Shown in pieces: positions 58,144-64,000 of a DNA stretch of 64,000 bases; position 1 is the first letter of the stretch, and each line of letters starts with the position of its first letter. The DNA is from an uncultured Sphingomonadaceae bacterium (GTDB lineage Bacteria; Pseudomonadota; Alphaproteobacteria; Sphingomonadales; Sphingomonadaceae): positions 1 through 64,000 of the forward strand of contig CAIQHF010000011.1 in the NCBI GenBank assembly GCA_903871605.1, read 5' to 3'. The notes under the pieces were generated by a model. That model worked only from the letters and a program-made list of their open reading frames with translations. It was not told the origin of the DNA and made no database searches. Both the position numbers and the translations under genes were made by a program.

Positions 58144-58845
58144 ATGGCCGACATCGAACGCATCGTGATCCTGACCGGCGCCGGCATTTCGGCGGAGAGC
58201 GGGCTGGCGACGTTTCGCGGCGCCGACGGCCTCTGGGAGGGGCGGCGCGTCGAGGAGATCTGCACGCCCGTGGCGCTGTTGCAGGATCGCGAGCTGGTGC
58301 TCGATTTCTACGATCAGCGCCGTCTCGCCTTGGCCGAGGTCGAACCCAATGCGGCGCACCGCGCGCTGGCCTGGCTCGATGCGCATTGGCCAGGCGAGTT
58401 GCTGATCGTCACGCAGAATGTCGACGATCTCCACGAGCGCGCGGGCGCGACGCGCATGCTTCACATGCACGGCGAGCTGCTGTCGGCGCTGTGCGGCGCG
58501 TGCGGGACGCGCGGGGGCTTCGCGGGAACCATGGTCGGCGGACCGCGCTGCGCCGCGTGCGGGCAAGACGCGATGCGTCCCGACATCGTGTTCTTCGGCG
58601 AGATGCCCTATGAGATGGAGCGCATCGAAGCAGCGCTGATGGCCGCGGACCTGTTCGTCTCGATCGGCACCTCGGGCGCGGTGTATCCCGCCGCCGGCTT
58701 CGTCCAAAGCGCGCGCCACGCCGGCGCCGATACGCTCGAGCTCAATCTCGAGCCATCGGCGGGCAGCGGCTTCTTCCACGAGACGCGGATCGGGCCGGCG
58801 AGCCTGCTGGTGCCCGCCTGGGTCGACGAGATCGTCGCGCGCTAG
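58144..58845 (+). CDS. cobB: NAD-dependent protein deacylase (sirtuin, CobB type)
   Basis: Removes acyl groups from lysines using NAD. ATG at 58144, 233 residues. GAGISAESGLATFRGADGLWE binds NAD, TQNVDDLHERAG and HMHGEL carry the catalytic His, and the zinc Cys pairs are CGACG and CAACG. YDQRR (Tyr-x-x-Arg) is the motif of class III sirtuins with desuccinylase activity. Confidence 0.95.
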   Translation: MADIERIVILTGAGISAESGLATFRGADGLWEGRRVEEICTPVALLQDRELVLDFYDQRRLALAEVEPNAAHRALAWLDAHWPGELLIVTQNVDDLHERAGATRMLHMHGELLSALCGACGTRGGFAGTMVGGPRCAACGQDAMRPDIVFFGEMPYEMERIEAALMAADLFVSIGTSGAVYPAAGFVQSARHAGADTLELNLEPSAGSGFFHETRIGPASLLVPAWVDEIVAR

Positions 58846-58847
58846 GT

Positions 58848-59663
58848 TCAGAAGCGTCGCGAGGCGCCGACATAGAGTTCGATATCCGGGCTGTCGCCGT
58901 TGAGCCCCTTCACCGCCCCGACATCGAATTGCAGGCCGTCCTGCGGCTGGTAGGCGAAGGACAGGCTCGCCAGCGCCTGCGTGGTGTGACCGTCTGGGTC
59001 ATCGTCGCGTATTGCCTGAAACTCGAGCGTGCTGCCGATCTTCTTGGTCAGCGCATAGCTGATCCCGACGACGCTGCCATAGGCGAGGTGGCGTCCGTCG
59101 CCGTCGCCGTCGACCGCGGCATCGATTTCGGGGGTGGCGGCGAGCTGGATCTTGTCGGTGAGACTGTAGCTGATCGGCACCAGCAAGCCGGCGCCCCAAT
59201 CCCCCGCGCCGATCGCCTTGCCGCCGGTCGGCAGCGTCGCATAGGGCGCGAGCGCGATCGACAAGCCCTGGCCGTCGGGGTGCGAGAGATTCTGCTGCAG
59301 CGTCAGTGAGACGTCGCCCGTCCCGCTGCTCCGCGTCACCAGTCCGGTTGCGCGATCGCGCTCGCGGACATGGCCGTACGGCGTCCAGCCAATCTTGGCC
59401 TCGAGCGAATCGGTGAGGCCGAGCCGGACGAGCAGATCGCCCGCGAGCAGCGTGTCGGTCTTGCTGTCCGGGTCCTTTTGCTCGGTCCAGTCGAGCCCGC
59501 TCATCTCGACCGACACATGGCCTGCGTCGACCGTACAGGGCGGTGTGTCCAGTCCGGGCCGATCCGGGCAATATTGGCGCAGGTCGGCCGCATCGGCGGC
59601 GCCTGCGGTACCGGTCATGAGCAGTGCGGCGGCGAGCGCCCGTGGCAAATATGGCAAGATCAC
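58848..59663 (-). CDS. Outer-membrane beta-barrel protein, phenol-degradation MetA-like family
   Basis: Exported protein (signal ALAAALLMTGTAGAADA) whose alternating hydrophobic strands (SVEMSGLDWTEQ, SLEAKIGWTPYGHV, DVSLTLQQNLSHP, VVGISYALTKKIG) end in GASRRF, with an aromatic C-terminal residue typical of outer-membrane barrels. The pattern fits the family sometimes called 'MetA pathway of phenol degradation' transporters. GTG at 59663 with GGGGGA in front is preferred over TTG at 59675. The substrate is unknown. Confidence 0.85.
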   Translation of the reverse strand: MILPYLPRALAAALLMTGTAGAADAADLRQYCPDRPGLDTPPCTVDAGHVSVEMSGLDWTEQKDPDSKTDTLLAGDLLVRLGLTDSLEAKIGWTPYGHVRERDRATGLVTRSSGTGDVSLTLQQNLSHPDGQGLSIALAPYATLPTGGKAIGAGDWGAGLLVPISYSLTDKIQLAATPEIDAAVDGDGDGRHLAYGSVVGISYALTKKIGSTLEFQAIRDDDPDGHTTQALASLSFAYQPQDGLQFDVGAVKGLNGDSPDIELYVGASRRF

Positions 59664-59845
59664 CCAGTCCCCCAAGACGGCATATCATGCTCTATGACGG
59701 ACTTGGGCGCCGATCCCAAGCCCGTACCGCGGGCGTGTAGCGCACGCGGCGCCGGCACCGCCCGGCCATTGCCCGGCCGAGATCCTGGCTCTAGCCTGAC
59801 GTCATTGGCCGGGCTTAACGCCGGCGCGTCAGACAAGGTAACTCG

Positions 59846-61702
59846 ATGTTCGATCTCAACCGTCTTCACCGCCGCGACCTGCTCGGCGCAGCGGCCGCCG
59901 GCGGCGCGCTCGCGCTGCTTCCCGGTCGACTGCTCGCCCAGACCGCGATCAGCGCGCCGTTCCATACCACGCTGGCGGGGTTCGCCGACCGCCTGCTGCT
60001 GCTGTCACCCGAGGGAGCGACGGGGCTCGGGCTTGACCATGGCAAGCTCGGCGGTCTGCGCAGCCAGCTCTCCGACGCATCGCAAGCGGGGATCGAGCGC
60101 GGCAACGCGACGATCCGCGCAATCCACGCGGATCTGCTTGCGATCGATCGCGCCGGCCTGCCGCCGGCCGACCAGCTGCGCTACGATACGGTGCGCTATG
60201 CGACCGAGCGTGGCATAGACGGGATCGCGTTCCGCTATGGCGGCGGCGCAAGCGCCGGATTCTCCGGTGGCACCAGCCCCTATGTGGTGAGCCAGCAGGG
60301 CAGCGCGGTGAGCGGCGTGCCCGAATTCCTCGTCTCCGAGCATGCGATCACCGGCAAGGCCGACGCAGACGCCTATCTGGCGCGCGTCGCCGCCTTCGCG
60401 CGACAGATCGCGCAGGAGTCCGAGATGCTCCGCGAGCAGGCCGCGATCGGTGTCGTCCCGCCAAAGTTCATCGCCGACAATGCGCTCGGCATCCTCAGGC
60501 AATTCCGCGCGACCCCCGCCGCCCGGCAGCGGCTCGTCACCAATCTGGGCGACAAGACCAAGGCGCTCGGGCTGGCCGGCGACTATGCCGCGCAGGCGGC
60601 TCGGATCATCGAGACCACCGTCTATCCCGCGCTTGATCGCGAGATCGCGATCTTCGCCGCCGCGACCGCGAACGCGCCGATGACCGCGGGAGTCCAGCGT
60701 CTGCCCGACGGCGATGCTTATTATGCTTGGGCGTTGCGGCTCGGCACGACGACGACGCAGACGCCTGCCGAGGTCCACCGCATCGGGCTTGCGCAGAACG
60801 AAGAGATCAAGGCGCGGATGGACGGGCTGCTAAAGGCGCAGGGGCTGACCAAGGGGACGGTCGGCGAGCGGGTGAGCGCCCTCAACAAGGATCCGCGCTT
60901 CCTCTATCCCGACACCGACGAAGGACGCGCGCAGCTGATCGCCTATCTCAACGGCCGCATCGCGGCGGTGCGCCCGCTCATGCCCCGATTCAGCCACCTC
61001 GGCCTGCATGCCGACGTGATGGTCAAGCGCGTGCCCGCCGACATCCAGGACGGTGCCGCGCTCGGCTATATGAACCCCGCCGCGCTCGATGGCTCGCGGC
61101 CGGCGATCTATTACGTCAATTTGAAGTCGACCGCGCTCTGGCCGCGCTACCAGCTGTCGACGCTGACCGCGCACGAGGGTATCCCCGGCCATAGCTGGCA
61201 ACTCGCCTATCTCGCCGAGCACCATGCCGAGGTACCCGTGATCAGCTCGCTGACGGGCTTCAACGCCTTCGTCGAGGGCTGGGCGCTCTATGCCGAGCAG
61301 TTGATCGACGAGAGCGGCCTGTATGACGACGACCCGTGGGGCCGGATCGGCTATCTCCAGGCGCAGCAGTTCCGCGCATGCCGGCTGGTCGCGGATACCG
61401 GGCTGCACGCGCTCGGATGGAGCCGCGAGCGGACGGTCGCCTTCCTCGCGACCGAAAGCGGCAAGGGCGCGGACGCCATGACCAGCGAGACGGATCGCTA
61501 TTGCGCCTCGCCGGGCCAAGCCTGCGGCTACAAGACCGGGCATAACGAGATCGTCCGGCTCCGCGAGAAGACCAAGGCGGCATTGGGCGCGGGATTCGAC
61601 CTTGCCGCCTACAATGATGCTGTGATCCGGACATGCGGCGTGCCGCTCGAGCTGCTCGGCGGCGTGGTCGATTCCTATATCGCGGGCGCGACCAGGGCCT
61701 GA
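59846..61702 (+). CDS. DUF885 family protein with Tat signal
   Basis: 618 residues. The twin-Arg signal is HRRDLLGAAAAGGALALLPG. The DUF885 domain has a metallopeptidase-like HEGIPGH motif, with FNAFVEGWALYAEQL in the same region supplying the Glu. Probably a periplasmic or exported zinc peptidase; activity not shown in most members. Divergent from the barrel gene. Confidence 0.92.
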   Translation: MFDLNRLHRRDLLGAAAAGGALALLPGRLLAQTAISAPFHTTLAGFADRLLLLSPEGATGLGLDHGKLGGLRSQLSDASQAGIERGNATIRAIHADLLAIDRAGLPPADQLRYDTVRYATERGIDGIAFRYGGGASAGFSGGTSPYVVSQQGSAVSGVPEFLVSEHAITGKADADAYLARVAAFARQIAQESEMLREQAAIGVVPPKFIADNALGILRQFRATPAARQRLVTNLGDKTKALGLAGDYAAQAARIIETTVYPALDREIAIFAAATANAPMTAGVQRLPDGDAYYAWALRLGTTTTQTPAEVHRIGLAQNEEIKARMDGLLKAQGLTKGTVGERVSALNKDPRFLYPDTDEGRAQLIAYLNGRIAAVRPLMPRFSHLGLHADVMVKRVPADIQDGAALGYMNPAALDGSRPAIYYVNLKSTALWPRYQLSTLTAHEGIPGHSWQLAYLAEHHAEVPVISSLTGFNAFVEGWALYAEQLIDESGLYDDDPWGRIGYLQAQQFRACRLVADTGLHALGWSRERTVAFLATESGKGADAMTSETDRYCASPGQACGYKTGHNEIVRLREKTKAALGAGFDLAAYNDAVIRTCGVPLELLGGVVDSYIAGATRA

Positions 61703-61703
61703 G

Positions 61704-62216
61704 CTATTGCGACGACGCCGCCGACAGGGCCGCCTGTTCGGCGGCGTCGATCTGCTGCACCTGATCGAACGCCTGCGCCGCGGCGATCGCTTCGCCGCTA
61801 TTGGTGTGCGTGGCCTCCGAATCGCGCGCCGCGTCGAGGTCGGCCAGCGCCTTGATCACCGGCTCGCGGGCGTCCTGGAGGCGCGACAGCGAAACCTGCG
61901 CATTGGCCCATGCGTCGCTCCCTGTCGCGGCGCCGCGACCGTTGGCGAGCGTGCCGCGTTCTTCGGCGAGCGTTCGGCGAAACGCGGCGTCGGCGGCGCG
62001 CGCCTGTGCGATCGTCGGCGCGAAGCGCGCGGCCGCTTCCGGATCGGCGCGCTGTGGCGGGGCGGGCGGCGGAGCGGGCTCGGCGAACGACCGCTGCTCG
62101 ATCGCACGCGGCGCGAGCGACGGATAACCCGGGCCCTTGCCGGTGCACCCCGCGAGCGCGAGCACAGACGTCAGCAAGGCGGCGAATGCGGGGCGGCGGG
62201 AAAGCGGGCAGGGCAT
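61704..62216 (-). CDS. Small lipoprotein of unknown function
   Basis: 170 residues with a lipobox (ALLTSVLALAGC) and a Pro/Ala-rich linker, followed by a helical region (APTIAQARAADAAFRRTLAE, ALADLDAARDSEAT). Convergent with the DUF885 gene, whose stop lies 1 nt away. The helix-rich tail may form a coiled-coil. No relatives with known function are recognised. Confidence 0.75.
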   Translation of the reverse strand: MPCPLSRRPAFAALLTSVLALAGCTGKGPGYPSLAPRAIEQRSFAEPAPPPAPPQRADPEAAARFAPTIAQARAADAAFRRTLAEERGTLANGRGAATGSDAWANAQVSLSRLQDAREPVIKALADLDAARDSEATHTNSGEAIAAAQAFDQVQQIDAAEQAALSAASSQ

Positions 62217-62297
62217 GTCCCCGTCTAGGGGCGCGGATTTCTCCTCGCAATGGGGTTGCGCTCTCCGGCGACCCCTTCTAGAGACCGCTTCCACAGC

Positions 62298-62374
62298 GCG
62301 CCCGTAGCTCAGCTGGATAGAGCATCAGACTACGAATCTGAGGGTCGGACGTTCGAATCGTTCCGGGCGCACCA
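62298..62374 (+). tRNA. tRNA-Arg (anticodon ACG)
   Basis: 77-nt cloverleaf: acceptor GCGCCCG/CGGGCGC, D-stem GCTC/GAGC, anticodon stem TCAGA/TCTGA with loop CTACGAA (anticodon ACG at 62332-62334, read as ICG), T-stem GGACG/CGTTC with loop TTCGAAT, and encoded 3' CCA. Reads CGU, CGC and CGA codons. Confidence 0.97.
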
Positions 62375-62402
62375 ATATTTTCTCGGGGCTCATGCCCTTG
62401 CG

Positions 62403-62430
62403 AGGCGGATCCCGAGGGGTCCGCCTTTTT
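62403..62430 (+). terminator. Intrinsic terminator after tRNA-Arg
   Basis: 10-bp stem (AGGCGGATCC facing GGGTCCGCCT, with one wobble pair; 4-nt loop) followed by a T run, about 29 nt after the tRNA 3' end. Confidence 0.85.
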
Positions 62431-62697
62431 GCATTGGCCGCCGCGTAGTCGGCCGCCGCGACGACGCTGCAACGCAACCGAGCAGCTATGCCCCGATGAC
62501 GCCGTCGCCGGCTGGTCTGCGGCCGATCGCAGGCGCCGCGCGGACGACGTGCGAAGGCGATCTCGCGCCGGGCGCAAGACATGCGTAGAAGCCCGCCGAT
62601 GCGTTACTTTCTGGTGGATGAACTGATTGTTCAGCACCAAACCACTTTGGATGCGTTAAGTACCATTACCGGACCGTCTTCGGAGAGGAGAATTCTG

Positions 62698-63270
62698 ATG
62701 CGCAAATTTCTATTGACCGTCGGCCTGTTGGCAACCGCAAGCGCGCCCGCATTGGCGGCCGACCAAAATGCGGTCGCCAGCGCGCCACCGGCCAAGGCGG
62801 CCGCGACCAAGCAGACGGAGGCCGAGGCGGCTGCGCATCGGCAGGATCTTCGCGCCCAGACGATCGCCGACAACAAGAAAGCAGAAGATCGTCGGGCATC
62901 GATCCGCGCGGAGAAAATCCAGCAGGGCAAGGCGGACGACCAAAAGGAAGCCGCGGAGCGTAACGATCGGATCGCCAAGGTCCATGCCTCGGAAGCGCAG
63001 CATGATGCGGATATCCGCGCGGGCAAGCTCAAGGACCAGCAGGCCAGCAATCAGCGCAAAGCGGCCGAGCGTGCCGACCGGATTGCCAAGATTCATGCCG
63101 AAGAGAGCCAGAGCAACGCGGCACGCCGCGCCGATGCTCTCGCGAAAGCCAAGGCCGAAGATCAGCGCCAGGCCGCCGAACGATCCGACCGGATCGCCAA
63201 GCTCCATGCGGGCAAGGCGCAGCACAAGGACGATCATGCGGTCGGGAATACGGTGACGCCGAAGGGCTGA
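62698..63270 (+). CDS. Exported repeat protein of unknown function
   Basis: 190 residues from the ATG at 62698, with GAGAGGAG at a good distance. Signal peptide (LLTVGLLATASAPALA). After a helical, charged part come three related units of about 37 residues: each begins with an AAER-x-DRIAK-x-HA motif (AERNDRIAKVHA, AERADRIAKIHA, AERSDRIAKLHA) followed by a Q/D/K-rich stretch. The third is cut short by the C-terminus. The whole mature protein is rich in Ala, Lys, Glu, Asp, Gln and Arg and likely forms long amphipathic helices. No known family recognised; function unknown. Confidence 0.88.
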   Translation: MRKFLLTVGLLATASAPALAADQNAVASAPPAKAAATKQTEAEAAAHRQDLRAQTIADNKKAEDRRASIRAEKIQQGKADDQKEAAERNDRIAKVHASEAQHDADIRAGKLKDQQASNQRKAAERADRIAKIHAEESQSNAARRADALAKAKAEDQRQAAERSDRIAKLHAGKAQHKDDHAVGNTVTPKG

Positions 63271-63360
63271 TCGTCCTGTCAGCGGGGCGTGCGACCCCGC
63301 TGCACGTGGCGCGCGCCCGTCATGCGGCGCCCGTCACGCGGCGTCCATCACGGCAGTCGC

Positions 63361-64000
63361 CTAACGGCGGCAATTCCCGCCGAGATCGATGCAGCGTCCA
63401 TCGACGGTGGGTGTCGCGACACCGGCGATCGCGGCCAGCGTCGGCGCGATATCCACCGTCTCGATCGGCGTCGCGCGCGTTTCCGCGGACGCGCCGGGCC
63501 ACCAGAACAGGATCGGCACCTGGCGGTCATGGTCCCAGACCGAGCCGTGTCCTGCGACGACATCGCCGGGCCCGCGCGGCACGCCGAAGCTCGTGCGCGG
63601 GCGATAGGCGACCGCGATATCGCCCGACCGCTCTGGATCATAGCTTTCGTGGAAGCGCTGGACGATCGTCAGCGCGTCGGGCGTGGTGCCTGGTGCGACG
63701 GACGCGGCCGCCACCTCGTCGCGGGTGAAAGCCTCGCGCACCTCGGGCTGCTGCTTGAGCCATGGCAGCGTCGCGTCTCGCACCCTGTCACGCAGCGCCG
63801 CATCGGGGCCGACATTGATATAGAGCTGTTGCGGATCGTCGCCGACGATCGGCTCGTAGCTGAGCCCGAGCGCCTGCTCGAGATATTTGTTGAGTTTCGC
63901 GACGAACGCCGTTCCGTCGAGCCGGCTCGCCTCGGGATCGTGCGCATGTTCGCGCTCGGCGGCGTCGGTCGCGCCGTGATCGGCGGTGAGCACCACCATC
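63361..64000 (-). CDS. Alkaline phosphatase superfamily protein, C-terminal part
   Basis: Only the C-terminal ~213 residues are in the window; the start lies beyond 64000. The metal-binding VLTADHGATD and later GHGSVWDHDRQVPILF match the PafA/SPAP-type alkaline phosphatases of the phosphodiesterase/nucleotide pyrophosphatase superfamily. The final part carries the ETVDIAPTLAAIAG motif and DGRCIDLGGNCRR with two Cys. The nucleophile Thr would be upstream, outside the window. Likely exported. Confidence 0.9.
   Translation of the reverse strand, partial: MVVLTADHGATDAAEREHAHDPEASRLDGTAFVAKLNKYLEQALGLSYEPIVGDDPQQLYINVGPDAALRDRVRDATLPWLKQQPEVREAFTRDEVAAASVAPGTTPDALTIVQRFHESYDPERSGDIAVAYRPRTSFGVPRGPGDVVAGHGSVWDHDRQVPILFWWPGASAETRATPIETVDIAPTLAAIAGVATPTVDGRCIDLGGNCRR

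Noticed and set aside
62298-62374. tRNA-Arg as an attachment site of an integrated element
   Set aside because: No integrase, no partial tRNA copy and no change in gene character is seen on either side.

Overview
The window reads as a GC-rich chromosome segment of an alphaproteobacterium, most likely a sphingomonad (Sphingomonas or a close relative). This assignment is inference. It rests on gene content and order (F1 and Fo ATP synthase genes in two separate operons with a b/b' pair, divergent rph/hrcA followed by grpE, dnaK-dnaJ, a ydbH-ynbE-ydbL set, a PEP-CTERM protein), on GTG starts and ATGA/GTGA overlaps, and on short dispersed palindromic repeats between genes. About 68 protein genes and one tRNA gene are supported. 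I see no IS element, prophage, CRISPR array or rRNA.

Layout. 1-3.9 kb: F1 operon atpH-atpA-atpG-atpD on the minus strand; atpD runs off the left edge and carries an apparent 2-nt deletion in a GC-dinucleotide tract. 4.2-9.5 kb: EF-hand protein plus iron-sulfur photolyase, priA, an acetyltransferase and a small exported protein. 9.5-11.4 kb: DUF484 protein, a XerC-type recombinase and an isolated flgM with a sigma-28-like promoter. 11.4-15.2 kb: gshB, yraN, rsmI, an LppC-like lipoprotein and a DUF1428 protein. 15.3-23.0 kb: hemW, rdgB and rph, then hrcA-grpE, and dnaJ and dnaK with a good sigma-32-type promoter before dnaK. 23.2-28.6 kb: copper-chaperone-like lipoprotein, HExxH protein, queG, a small lipoprotein, adenosine kinase and an amino-acid permease.

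28.6-32.9 kb: HIT protein and hisE, then hisF, hisA, hisH and hisB on the minus strand, with a PEP-CTERM gene built on a 15-bp tandem repeat between hisE and hisF. 33.0-38.0 kb: sspB, then purB-bphO-bphP, a compact minus-strand operon pairing a heme oxygenase (biliverdin supply) with a hybrid HWE-kinase bacteriophytochrome. 38.1-43.1 kb: EF-hand protein, radC, and the envelope lipid-transport set ydbH-ynbE-ydbL. 43.3-45.9 kb: Fo operon atpI-atpB-atpE-atpF'-atpF. 46.0-55.8 kb: DUF4337 protein, uvrC, polysaccharide-deacetylase-like protein, recO, leuB, glutathione peroxidase, metZ, apaG, a LysR regulator, a cysteine-cluster protein, a 72-residue unknown and a GlsB/YeaQ membrane protein. 55.8-64.0 kb: M1 aminopeptidase, PilZ protein, sirtuin, outer-membrane protein, DUF885 protein, lipoprotein, tRNA-Arg(ACG), an exported repeat protein of unknown function, and the C-terminal part of an alkaline phosphatase.

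Most of the window is ordinary core metabolism, proteostasis and repair. The items most worth a second look are the atpD frameshift, the repeat-derived start of hemW, the hairpin after atpE, the hairpin that buries the hisH ribosome-binding site, the PEP-CTERM gene within the his cluster, the bacteriophytochrome operon and the three-repeat exported protein near 62.7 kb. I did not find convincing evidence of a wholly new multi-gene system. Two stretches exceed 300 bases without a gene: 3879-4187 (a minus-strand terminator and a palindromic repeat pair) and 62375-62697 (a terminator after the tRNA; nothing else recognised).
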